This document shows positions 33,975 through 42,248 of a DNA stretch of 64,000 nt, in pieces (the first letter of the stretch is position 1; each line of letters opens with the position of its first letter). A program made the position numbers and the translations under genes. The notes under the pieces are model-generated. The model was not told where the DNA came from. It searched no databases and saw only the letters and a program-made list of their open reading frames with translations. This DNA comes from Rhodospirillales bacterium (GTDB taxonomy: Bacteria > Pseudomonadota > Alphaproteobacteria > Micavibrionales > Micavibrionaceae): assembly GCA_023898785.1 (NCBI GenBank), contig CP060239.1:992001-1056000 (forward strand). The letters run 5' to 3'.

Positions 33975-35178
33975 GGTTGAGTCTTCGGAATCAGTTTCAT
34001 TCTTCTTTAAGATTATTTGGGTTGCCTATCTTGTGCTGGCCCCATTTTATGTACTGCAAAGTGGATATCCACAGCCTGCTGATTTTGTTCTGCTTTTAGG
34101 ACTAGCGCCCGCATTGGGACTAGCAGCTTTAAAAAGCGAGGTTCGCATTCCAACAGCAATTCTTCTGGGTATAGGGTTCGTAGTGCTAACATTTACTATC
34201 AATATCATACATTTTGTTTTTACGTCTGACCTCAAATTTTTACTGAGTTCGCTTTACTATGTTTATAACTTCGGAGTGTTTTTGTTTGCTCTACAGCTTT
34301 TTAAACTTGCGCCGCAAACGATCAACCACCTGACATATTGGGCACTGGCAGCCAGTATTTGCATCGAAACGGTCTTTATTCTGTTAGACTATGGAAGTTC
34401 GATACGTACGCAAGGAACTTTCAATAACCCCAACCAGCTTGGCTATTGGAGCCTGCTGTCCTTTGCGCTGCTAATCATTATAAAACGCCATGAACGGCTC
34501 ACATTAATGGATGCTGCCCTGATCCTGATGATGTTTGTCACGCAGCTTGTATCATTGTCTAAGGCAGGAATCGTTTCCATGGCGTTTTGTTTGTTGATCG
34601 TATTTTTTTCCCGGCTGATGTCTGATACGTCACGACTTTTTTTGATTGGGATCGTGTCGGTTGGTTTAGCTTTTATGTTGATTACGCAGAACGATTTATT
34701 GTCGAAAGTTGCAGATTTCAAGCTGATCGATACGGTATATACGCGTATCAGTACGATCGGTGCTCAAGGCGATGATAGTCTTCGTGGACGCGGGTATGAC
34801 CGGATACTAGACAATCCACATTATGTGCTTTTAGGGGCGGGCGAAGGTGCAAATTGGCGTTATAACCCGCAAGGAAAAGAGCTTCATTCCGGGCTAGCAA
34901 CGCTTTTGTTTTCCTATGGTATAGTTGGATTTTTGTTGTTCTTTACGTTTTTATTTTTTGTTTTCAGGGGACGCCCCTGGCGATACATCTTCTTGCTGGT
35001 GCCTATCATGATGTACGGGCTAACACATCAAAATATCCGCTTTACCTATTTTTGGGTGGTTATCGCCGCCGCTTATTCAGGATGCCATTTCGAACAGCGC
35101 GCTGGAATGTATAAACCGACGTTACTTACGGATGACAGCGATGTTGGAAAAGCACCACCACGGCAACACGCGTCCTAA
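33973..35178 (+). CDS. O-antigen polymerase/ligase family membrane protein (Wzy/WaaL-like)
   Basis: This polytopic inner-membrane protein of about 400 residues, with roughly ten to twelve hydrophobic segments, has the layout of the O-antigen ligase / polysaccharide polymerase superfamily. The large periplasmic loop and nearby motifs (NNPNQLGYW, LSKAGI, DDSLRGRGYDRI and GAGEGANWRY) are characteristic. It would join repeat units or ligate glycan on the periplasmic face. I start it at ATG 33973 because the hydrophobic N-terminus begins there. A longer frame upstream would lie entirely inside the opposing gene. Its last 57 bases overlap the 3' end of the convergent methyltransferase gene. Confidence 0.85.
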   Translation: MVESSESVSFFFKIIWVAYLVLAPFYVLQSGYPQPADFVLLLGLAPALGLAALKSEVRIPTAILLGIGFVVLTFTINIIHFVFTSDLKFLLSSLYYVYNFGVFLFALQLFKLAPQTINHLTYWALAASICIETVFILLDYGSSIRTQGTFNNPNQLGYWSLLSFALLIIIKRHERLTLMDAALILMMFVTQLVSLSKAGIVSMAFCLLIVFFSRLMSDTSRLFLIGIVSVGLAFMLITQNDLLSKVADFKLIDTVYTRISTIGAQGDDSLRGRGYDRILDNPHYVLLGAGEGANWRYNPQGKELHSGLATLLFSYGIVGFLLFFTFLFFVFRGRPWRYIFLLVPIMMYGLTHQNIRFTYFWVVIAAAYSGCHFEQRAGMYKPTLLTDDSDVGKAPPRQHAS

Positions 35179-35814
35179 CGTTTCTCCCAATGACATGATA
35201 GCCGGGAGACTGTTACAACCTTTGATCTGAATAAAGTCATTGCGGTATTCAACAACGTCAAGCTTCAGAATATTTTCAAGAAAATTAATCCAGTGTGACA
35301 TGTCCCATGTCATGACGTGACCACGATTGACGTAATGAGTTTTCGTAATATTAGAGATTAAAACGCCGGGTCGGGCAGGATTGGGCACGGCAAGAATAAG
35401 ATAACCACCATCTTCAACCAGCCCTAGAGCATCATGGACAGCCTGAACGGGGTTGAGCATATGCTCTAGCACATGCGACATGATTACGACCTTAAATGTG
35501 CGCTGGATTTTGTTGGAGATATCAAAATTGCGCTCATCAATTAAATATTCTGCTTGCGGGGATATGCGGTTGCAGGTGATCTCCAGACAGTTTTCGTAAG
35601 CATCAGCAATATGAATTTCCCGCTGGCCTTTATCTTGAATGAGCGCCACAGTCTGCCCCAGCCCGCACCCAATATCCAAAACCGCATCCCCATCCTGGGA
35701 ATACTGGATGGCCAGATCACTGATAATTTTATGATAGGGCAGCGGGTGTTTTTTACCCTTGATGTTGATGTGTTTATTGCCCTGTTCTTCCCAGGACGAA
35801 ATCTTGCTACTCAT
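35122..35814 (-). CDS. Class I SAM-dependent methyltransferase of the polysaccharide locus
   Basis: This is a 230-residue cytoplasmic enzyme. Motif I is VLDIGCGLGQTVALI. A later motif, VIMSHVLEHM, is typical of the methyltransferase type 11/12 families that act on sugars, lipids and small molecules. The start at 35814 is chosen because its ATG overlaps the TGA of the sulfotransferase gene as ATGA, the classic coupled arrangement. The frame can be read further upstream, but that part duplicates the sulfotransferase C-terminus region. It is the last gene of a four-gene coupled operon (amidotransferase, flippase, sulfotransferase, methyltransferase). Methylation of a sugar residue of the exported polymer is the likely role, by context. 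Confidence 0.85.
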   Translation of the reverse strand: MSSKISSWEEQGNKHINIKGKKHPLPYHKIISDLAIQYSQDGDAVLDIGCGLGQTVALIQDKGQREIHIADAYENCLEITCNRISPQAEYLIDERNFDISNKIQRTFKVVIMSHVLEHMLNPVQAVHDALGLVEDGGYLILAVPNPARPGVLISNITKTHYVNRGHVMTWDMSHWINFLENILKLDVVEYRNDFIQIKGCNSLPAIMSLGETLGRVLPWWCFSNIAVIRK

Positions 35815-36692
35815 AAATTGCTCCAGTATTGGGCCAGCTGCGGCATGTTTTTTTGAATATGCTCGGCTTCGCGGCCCCAATGTTCATCGATATAATCAAG
35901 CACGATTTGCGGAATAATATAATCCGGCTTGGTCAGGTTGTTGATTTTGTTTGCGTAAAACTTCCTATCAGGCATGAAGCTTTCATTGAGCCCTAAAAAG
36001 CGATAAACACGTTTTATTAGCTCCTCCGGCGCCTGTTTGATCTCTTCATACAAACCAATAAAAAGTTGGTCTTGCGGCAGGCATCGGCTCCATTTTTCAA
36101 ATACATCCCCAATATTCGATTTTTTCTGCGCAAAAGGAGCGCACAGCCATTCCATCATTTCGTCTTCACCCACAGATGCAAAAGGTCTATTCTCAATCAT
36201 CACAAAATGTTGAATTAGGCTGGATCGGATTTGCTGACAGGGATGACGAAAGACAAGCAGGAATTTCATGTAAGGGTTCAACTCCAACATTTTTTTAATC
36301 AATGCTTCGGAGATATTGCAATAGGCCGGCGTGTATTCACCGGCAATTCGCCCTTTAACAAAACGCTCGGCGAATAAGCGCTGATACCATTCAAAATTCA
36401 TTGAACCTGAAAAATAACAGGCATCCCACAGCAAATATTCGAAAGCCGTATTCTTTAAAAACTCGGGCCGGTGGGATATGTTCATAAAGGGTGTGGCCTT
36501 TTGTTTAATCCGGCTGGTGAGATGCCAGCGATAGCGAGGGTTATGTGATGGAACATCAGGATCGATTGTATCAAGAAAATGCAGTTCCTTGAGCGGAGGC
36601 ACCCAAGATTCCGGATGATGAGCGATCATCGAAAAAAGCCAGGATGTTCCTGCACGCTCCGTACCAACACCGATAAAATCCGGTTTACTCAT
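35811..36692 (-). CDS. PAPS-dependent sulfotransferase
   Basis: This 293-residue enzyme is predicted to transfer sulfate from PAPS. The 5'-phosphosulfate-binding loop is GVGTERAGTSWLF near the N-terminus (about residues 7-19). The 3'-phosphate-binding element is VFRHPCQQIRSSLIQH. Both fit the Sulfotransfer_1/3 families. The ATG at 36692 lies eight bases inside the end of the flippase gene, so the two are translationally coupled. Reading the frame further upstream only re-reads flippase sequence. It lies within a polysaccharide assembly operon, which suggests a carbohydrate acceptor. A second sulfotransferase of another family lies at 41415-42167. Confidence 0.86.
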   Translation of the reverse strand: MSKPDFIGVGTERAGTSWLFSMIAHHPESWVPPLKELHFLDTIDPDVPSHNPRYRWHLTSRIKQKATPFMNISHRPEFLKNTAFEYLLWDACYFSGSMNFEWYQRLFAERFVKGRIAGEYTPAYCNISEALIKKMLELNPYMKFLLVFRHPCQQIRSSLIQHFVMIENRPFASVGEDEMMEWLCAPFAQKKSNIGDVFEKWSRCLPQDQLFIGLYEEIKQAPEELIKRVYRFLGLNESFMPDRKFYANKINNLTKPDYIIPQIVLDYIDEHWGREAEHIQKNMPQLAQYWSNL

Positions 36693-38031
36693 CTGTTTGT
36701 TTTCTGCTTTCCGATAACAGGCCTTTTGACAAGACATATAACAACGCACCAGCATTGCGCAGATTAAGAGCAATGACCGTCGATATCGCTGCCCCTACAA
36801 TACCATAGACCGGGATGAGTACAATATTGAGCATAATGTTCAGCAGAGCAGCGGCGAACGTAATCCACATCGCCTGATCTTCGTATTTTGTCATGATCAT
36901 CAGGAACGGTACAGGTCCCCAGAATGCATTCAGGACATATCCAGTCAGCAGGACGTAGACAACAGGTAAAGCTTGTGCATATTCCGTCCCAATAAAATTT
37001 AGAACGACCTGCGCACCTAGCGCGATACAAATGGCCATCGTCGCAGTCGATATAGCCTGCAGTTTCATGATCTTACCATACAGGTTGCATAGACCGGACG
37101 TATCATTCTGGTGAAACGCTTCGGCGGCGCGCGGGGAAAAAACAATATTAAGCGCCATCATTGCGATGGTTGCGGCCTGCGCGAGTTTAGCGCCCGCACT
37201 ATACAAACCAACATCGCTCGCGCTGGATAAAAGCCCGAGCAAGACAATATCAGAGCGGTGAATAAGCATTTGCGCGGAAATGACCAGCATCATCGGCAGG
37301 GATATCCTTAACCAACGCCGGTAAAGCTGTATCTGGTTTTCGTCTTTGATGTTTTCGGCTGCTTGTTGTTTTTTCCCCTCTTCGGATACTGGTTTTAAAG
37401 GCCGCACCAAAGCGATTGCATGCGTTGAAGAGGTAATCAAAAGCCCAAGAAAGATACAAACAAGCGCAATCAAGACTACGACAGCGCTGCTCATTGAAAA
37501 CCCTGCTAGAAAAACTATGGCAAGAAACCCCAATAATAGAATTTCTTTCAGCCCGCTTTCATAGGTCAAGGCCAAGCTTTCTTTTTTAAACCCTTTTAAA
37601 ACACCGCTATTGAGTTTTATCAACGCGATGAACAGCACCAATATTACGCCAATGATCAATGTGGTTTGTGTATAGTCTTCGGACAGAAGAACATTGGCAT
37701 ACAAACCATAAAGACCAAGGCCCGCAAGGGTGGACATCCCCAAAACCCATGCGAATGAAAATCCATAGAATTTGCGCAATAATGATGCTTGTTTTGCCAA
37801 TGTAAATTGTGGGATCAAACGAACAGACGAAGCCTGAAAACCAAAATTCCCCAGCAAGGCACAGAGCATCGCCGAAGAGAAAATAAAATTAAAAACGCCA
37901 TACTGTTCAGGAGCCAGCATGCGAGCCAAAAGCAGGTGCGACAAAAACCCGCAGACCAAGCCAATGGCCTGCACTGAAAACAGGCGGACGAGCAGTTTTA
38001 CAAAACCTTGTGGTGGTTGTTCTATCGACAT
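36685..38031 (-). CDS. Polysaccharide flippase (Wzx-like, MOP superfamily)
   Basis: This 448-residue polytopic membrane protein has about 12-14 hydrophobic segments. The N-terminal half resembles oligosaccharide flippases (FVKLLVRLFSVQAIGLVCGF, then LARMLAPEQYGVFNFIFS). It should translocate undecaprenyl-linked repeat units across the inner membrane. The ATG at 38031 overlaps the end of the asnB-like gene by ten bases, supporting this start over a longer frame that re-reads that gene. A charged cytoplasmic loop (about residues 215-240) divides two helix bundles. Wzx together with the Wzy-like, Wzz-like and Wza-like proteins in this locus makes a Wzy-dependent assembly route likely. Confidence 0.88.
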   Translation of the reverse strand: MSIEQPPQGFVKLLVRLFSVQAIGLVCGFLSHLLLARMLAPEQYGVFNFIFSSAMLCALLGNFGFQASSVRLIPQFTLAKQASLLRKFYGFSFAWVLGMSTLAGLGLYGLYANVLLSEDYTQTTLIIGVILVLFIALIKLNSGVLKGFKKESLALTYESGLKEILLLGFLAIVFLAGFSMSSAVVVLIALVCIFLGLLITSSTHAIALVRPLKPVSEEGKKQQAAENIKDENQIQLYRRWLRISLPMMLVISAQMLIHRSDIVLLGLLSSASDVGLYSAGAKLAQAATIAMMALNIVFSPRAAEAFHQNDTSGLCNLYGKIMKLQAISTATMAICIALGAQVVLNFIGTEYAQALPVVYVLLTGYVLNAFWGPVPFLMIMTKYEDQAMWITFAAALLNIMLNIVLIPVYGIVGAAISTVIALNLRNAGALLYVLSKGLLSESRKQTDE

Positions 38032-39926
38032 GTTTCCGCCCAGTTTTGTAAACACACAATGGTCCAGAGATAATGACCGTAATCGGCCTGGCCGGAAGCA
38101 TGCGCATCCCAATAAAGGCTTACAAAATCCGGATCGATCAGGCTGTGTTTTTTCAATGTACTAACGCAGAGCATATCTTCTGCCCAGTCTCTTAAATCTT
38201 CGCGCAGCCAGCGCCCATGCGGAATACTAAAGCCTTGTTTTGGGCGGTCAATCAGAGCATCTGGAATATATCGCCGCAAAAGCTGCTTGAGAGCATATTT
38301 GCCATGATGCCCCCTGATTTTCATGTCATGCGACATGCTCCAGCCATATTCGATGACGCGGTGATCCAGTAAAGGCGATCGTAATTCCAGACCATGAGCC
38401 ATTGAGCAACGATCTGTTTTAGTCAACACATCTCCGGCCATAAACATACGCGTATCAAACGCCATCATCCGTTCAATTGGATTGCTTACAGGCAAAGTCT
38501 CAATCATTGATCCATAGGCTGTGTCATCAATGTTTTGAGCGCGCTGTCCGGTCACCCCTGACCAATAGCTATGCAAAAGCGGGTAAAGCTCATCAGGATC
38601 ATCAGCCGCGATTAACGCAGAAATTTTACGACGCTGGGCAGCAGAAAACAGGCCGCCAGCCAAAGGAAGTGCGGTAAGGGCTTGTCCAACAGTGCGGCGC
38701 AATCCATTAGGGAGCTTAAGAACGGGCAATAGTTTTTGTGCACGAAAATACCAGCTATAACCACCGAATGTTTCATCGCCTCCATCACCGGTCAGGGCGA
38801 CCGTCAGTTCTTTTTTGGCCAGACGACACACATGATATGTGGGAATCGCTGATGGATCGCCAAAAGGCTCATCAAACAACGAATTGATATGCCGGGCGGT
38901 CTTCATGGCCTCAGCGGATGTAAGCAGCATTTCGGTATGCTCTGTTCCGAGATGAGCAGAAATTTGCGCGGCATGCGGCGCTTCATTGTAGCGCGAATCA
39001 TCAAACGCGATTGTAAAACTTTTGACCGGCTGATCGGCATGCTTTTGCATCAACGCGGTAATAAGCGCAGAATCCACGCCGCCAGACAAAAAAACTCCCA
39101 AAGAAACATCGGCAATCATCCGTTCTTTAATGGCTTGGGTGAGAATATCCTCCAAACCGTTAAGCTGAGAGTGTTCGGCTGCACTTTGACGCTCTTGACC
39201 GGTAACAGATTCAAAGTGCCAATACGTTTCAGCATGTTCCTGCGGTGTGAACGGATGAATAAAATCTTCAAGGGGGCGTGTAATAAACTGTGCGGGTGGT
39301 AATTTCCAGATATTTTCATAGATTGAGTGAGGATCAGGAATATAGCGCCACTGCAGATAAAGCTGAATGGCTTTGTTATTGATGTCCGGTTTTCGAAAAG
39401 CCTGTACCGCCGTAAACGCTTTAAGTTCAGAAGCAAATGCAAAAACGTTCACCCCTTTATCCCAACCGAAGTAGAGCGGCTTTTTGCCGCAGCGATCTCG
39501 CGCCAAGGTCAATGTGCGCTCTTTACAATCAAACAGGGCCAGAGCAAACATGCCGGCAACTCGCTTAAGTGTGTCTTTGATGCCCCAATGCTCAAATCCG
39601 GCCAGCAGAACTTCGGTGTCTGAATGACCTTGAAAGCCGCAGCCAAATTTTTCCAATTCGTTTCTTAAAGCTTGGAAGTTATAGATTTCACCATTATACG
39701 AAATGACATAACGCCCAGATGAAGAGCGCATTGGCTGTGCGCCGGCTTTGGAAAGATCAATTACACTTAAGCGCCGGTGAGCAAAAGCCAGCCGCTTTTC
39801 CTGAGGCTCTATCCACATGCCGTGGTCATCAGGACCGCGGTGTGTGAGCGCGTCGGCCATTGCCTGAACGACATGCTCAAGGTTTTCTGTTTTCTGGATT
39901 TGAAAATATCCGGCAATTCCACACAT
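38022..39926 (-). CDS. asnB: Asparagine synthase (glutamine-hydrolysing) family amidotransferase
   Basis: This is a two-domain cytoplasmic enzyme of 634 residues. The glutaminase domain starts MCGIAGYF with the nucleophilic Cys2, which fixes the start codon, and continues with HRGPDDHG and SYNGEIYNF. The synthetase domain has the pyrophosphate loop SGGVDSALI at about residue 280 and ALTGDGGDETFGGY. Length and motifs match the AsnB branch common in exopolysaccharide loci, where it may amidate sugar acids or an acceptor rather than make free asparagine. It leads the coupled operon toward lower coordinates and is divergent from the BBP2 porin gene. The 177-bp divergent spacer contains an imperfect inverted repeat (40025-40060). 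Confidence 0.9.
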   Translation of the reverse strand: MCGIAGYFQIQKTENLEHVVQAMADALTHRGPDDHGMWIEPQEKRLAFAHRRLSVIDLSKAGAQPMRSSSGRYVISYNGEIYNFQALRNELEKFGCGFQGHSDTEVLLAGFEHWGIKDTLKRVAGMFALALFDCKERTLTLARDRCGKKPLYFGWDKGVNVFAFASELKAFTAVQAFRKPDINNKAIQLYLQWRYIPDPHSIYENIWKLPPAQFITRPLEDFIHPFTPQEHAETYWHFESVTGQERQSAAEHSQLNGLEDILTQAIKERMIADVSLGVFLSGGVDSALITALMQKHADQPVKSFTIAFDDSRYNEAPHAAQISAHLGTEHTEMLLTSAEAMKTARHINSLFDEPFGDPSAIPTYHVCRLAKKELTVALTGDGGDETFGGYSWYFRAQKLLPVLKLPNGLRRTVGQALTALPLAGGLFSAAQRRKISALIAADDPDELYPLLHSYWSGVTGQRAQNIDDTAYGSMIETLPVSNPIERMMAFDTRMFMAGDVLTKTDRCSMAHGLELRSPLLDHRVIEYGWSMSHDMKIRGHHGKYALKQLLRRYIPDALIDRPKQGFSIPHGRWLREDLRDWAEDMLCVSTLKKHSLIDPDFVSLYWDAHASGQADYGHYLWTIVCLQNWAETCR

Positions 39927-40024
39927 TCAGGACGCTTACTCACAAGAGGCGGGTTAAGAAGACGAACGGGCATTCGACTTTTTTGCTCAATCTTCACTAT
40001 AAAACCGATTACGCTTCATTGTAA

Positions 40025-40060
40025 GTATAGAATTCTCTATACTATTGAGAGTTCTTATAC
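40025..40060. promoter_or_regulatory. Imperfect inverted repeat in the asnB / porin divergent spacer
   Basis: GTATAGAATTCTC (40025-40037) and GAGAGTTCTTATAC (40047-40060) form an imperfect inverted repeat, with one mismatch and one single-base gap, around a nine-base centre. It sits between the two divergent halves of the polysaccharide locus, about 45 bases before the porin start. An operator or overlapping promoter element is plausible. It has no T-tract, so a terminator is unlikely. Confidence 0.4.
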
Positions 40061-40103
40061 TGGCTGTTCTAGCTGGCTTGTTTCTGAATAATGCGTATAG
40101 ATC

Positions 40104-41420
40104 ATGATGTTTGGCATCTCAAAGCAATCTTGTTTTATGTTGATATTCACATGGATATCGACCGTATGTGTATTGGGCATAACACCATTGACAGTTTTTG
40201 CGCAAGAATCTCTGGAATCAGAACCATTTGCTTTTCACGCAGAACCTTCACCGGATCTCAGCAGCGCACTGGCAGATCCGTTTACCTATCAAGGCGAACC
40301 TATTGTTTTTAACGGTTTTCGTCTGTGGCCAAATTTGACGTTAGAACAACGCTATACCGACAATCTTTTGGCAACGGAGAACAACACGCAAAGTGATTTC
40401 ATCACGGTATTGAAACCGGAACTTGAAATCTGGAAAAGTCTAGGGCGCCATGATTTTTCATTGTTGATGAACAGTGAAATTCTTCAGCACTGGGATCGTT
40501 CACAAGATAATGTCGAGAATTACAATGTCGCGTTCAATGCTGATCTGGAAGCGCGACAAGGCCTGAACATCCCGATTAAACTGCTTTACCGGGATGGACA
40601 TTTGCGGCGCGCCTATCAGCGCCGCTCCAACGCCGACCAGATTGTAAAAACTCCCCTGAATGTTAAGCGATGGAGGGCCGAAAGCGGTTTTATATACAAA
40701 CCTAATCGCTTAATGCTTAGCCTTTTAGGCGATTATAGTCAGGTTCGCCTAGGCAATGAAGAGTTAATCAACGGCGGGTTTTTAATCCGTGATAACCGCG
40801 ATGTGAATATCACACAGGCAACCGGTAAGGTCTCCTACGATTTGAAAACCGGCCTTTCTCCTTTCGTGCAGACATCCTATACAAAGGAAAATTATATTAA
40901 TGAAACGCCCGGTGCGGTGAGCCGAAACAATGACTCGCTGCGAATTCTCGCGGGCGCGGATTTCAATTTTAAGGGGTTGATCGCCGGGTTTATCGGTGCG
41001 GGTATAGACCGACGTTCTTATGATGATGCAACCGTTGGCAATACCGGTGATGTATTGCTGGATGCTGAGATATACTGGGACCCGATTCCTAAAACCCGCC
41101 TTCGATTTGATGCACGCCGTGAGACAACAGAAGATAATTTATTAATTCAACAACTGACAGAAACGGCTTTTGGATTAGGGATAGATCACGAGTTACGACA
41201 AAATCTTTTTGCTCGCTTGGCTGCGCACTACGGATATGATGAATTCATGGATACAAACCGTCAGGATAAAACACTGGATAGTCATTTTGAGCTTTTAAAA
41301 ATCATTGGGCCGCATTTACAACTGGGAGCAGGCTATCAATATTTGACAAAAGATAGTTCTGTTCCGGGGTTGGATATGGACCAAAGCGTTGTGTTTTTAA
41401 GAATAAAAACAGCGTTATAA
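40104..41420 (+). CDS. Outer-membrane beta-barrel protein, BBP2-type
   Basis: This 438-residue protein has a signal peptide (hydrophobic stretch to LTVFAQE, cleavage near residue 34). It continues with regular amphipathic beta-strands. The first barrel segment, LEQRYTDNLLATENNTQSDF, matches the putative beta-barrel porin 2 pattern often found in alphaproteobacterial exopolysaccharide loci. A role in polymer passage or anchoring at the outer membrane is inferred from this association. The final residues (SVVFLRIKTAL) are strand-like but lack the terminal aromatic. It is divergent from asnB and converges with the second sulfotransferase gene, overlapping by six bases at a TTATAA that supplies both stop codons. 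Confidence 0.82.
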   Translation: MMFGISKQSCFMLIFTWISTVCVLGITPLTVFAQESLESEPFAFHAEPSPDLSSALADPFTYQGEPIVFNGFRLWPNLTLEQRYTDNLLATENNTQSDFITVLKPELEIWKSLGRHDFSLLMNSEILQHWDRSQDNVENYNVAFNADLEARQGLNIPIKLLYRDGHLRRAYQRRSNADQIVKTPLNVKRWRAESGFIYKPNRLMLSLLGDYSQVRLGNEELINGGFLIRDNRDVNITQATGKVSYDLKTGLSPFVQTSYTKENYINETPGAVSRNNDSLRILAGADFNFKGLIAGFIGAGIDRRSYDDATVGNTGDVLLDAEIYWDPIPKTRLRFDARRETTEDNLLIQQLTETAFGLGIDHELRQNLFARLAAHYGYDEFMDTNRQDKTLDSHFELLKIIGPHLQLGAGYQYLTKDSSVPGLDMDQSVVFLRIKTAL

Positions 41421-42167
41421 ACCAAGCCGTTCTTTTGTTTTTTCATAGATTTCAATATCACCCTGCAAACGCTCTAACAACGCTTTATGAAAGTCGCTAT
41501 TTTTATCAGGAACCTTTTTCTGCTCTTGGGATGCAGGGCTTTTATTACGCTTAAAAAAGATTGGTGTTCTTCCCAGTTTGGCCTGCATGCGGGCTTTAAA
41601 ATTGTCTATATTTTCCAAACACCCAACCACATCTATTTGCTCAAGCGTTTCAATCGCCTGCTTAACATCCTGTGATCTGGGCGTTTCATACATATCTTCA
41701 GAACGAGAAAAAAAGTTTACAAAAGAGCGTGCGTTCATCATACCGTTACGGCTTTCTAGATACTCTTCGATAGACAAATCGGTTTTACGATATTCGTGAT
41801 CTTTGTGACGATTCCAAAAATACTCCGAATACCAGCGCTGCAACGGATCTCGCAGCAAGGTGACAAAGGTCCACTCATCCTTATGGGCGGCATGAAAATC
41901 ATGATTAAAAGGATAATGGCCGCATATAAGCGGAGAATCTCCTTTTTCCGCATAATAACTCAACAATTTTCGTCGGAAAGCGTACTGACATTCGTTATGC
42001 ATTTCAGCCGAATAGGAAGCAGCTCTCGCATTAAGTGCGCCAGAAAAACCTTCACGCCCATACCGCAGCAACCTTAAGGGGTAATATGTAATCGCTAGCC
42101 CCGTTATGATTGCTGTTCCGCCACATTTGGGGACGTGATGAAAAATAATCTTAGGCTGTTTTATCAT
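41415..42167 (-). CDS. Sulfotransferase, Sulfotransfer_2-like
   Basis: This is a 250-residue predicted sulfotransferase. The N-terminal KIIFHHVPKCGGTAI is the 5'-phosphosulfate loop typical of the heparan-sulfate 2-O / carbohydrate sulfotransferase group. TLLRDPLQRWYSEYFW is the expected 3'-phosphate site. It differs in family from the sulfotransferase at 35811-36692, so two different positions or sugars may be sulfated. It stands alone on the minus strand between the porin and the glycosyltransferase, divergent from the latter with about 80 bp between starts. Confidence 0.83.
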   Translation of the reverse strand: MIKQPKIIFHHVPKCGGTAIITGLAITYYPLRLLRYGREGFSGALNARAASYSAEMHNECQYAFRRKLLSYYAEKGDSPLICGHYPFNHDFHAAHKDEWTFVTLLRDPLQRWYSEYFWNRHKDHEYRKTDLSIEEYLESRNGMMNARSFVNFFSRSEDMYETPRSQDVKQAIETLEQIDVVGCLENIDNFKARMQAKLGRTPIFFKRNKSPASQEQKKVPDKNSDFHKALLERLQGDIEIYEKTKERLGL

Positions 42168-42248
42168 AAGAGAGTAATATAGTCTGTGGTTTGATCAAAC
42201 CATATCAGTCTTAATTCCAACGTGCAGCATAAAAAATTATACCGTACA

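Noticed and set aside
38022..39926. AsnB homologue plus transglutaminase-like protein considered as lasso-peptide machinery
   Set aside because: The AsnB protein has a full Cys2 glutaminase domain, the transglutaminase-like protein is membrane-anchored, and both sit in a polysaccharide locus with no precursor beside them.
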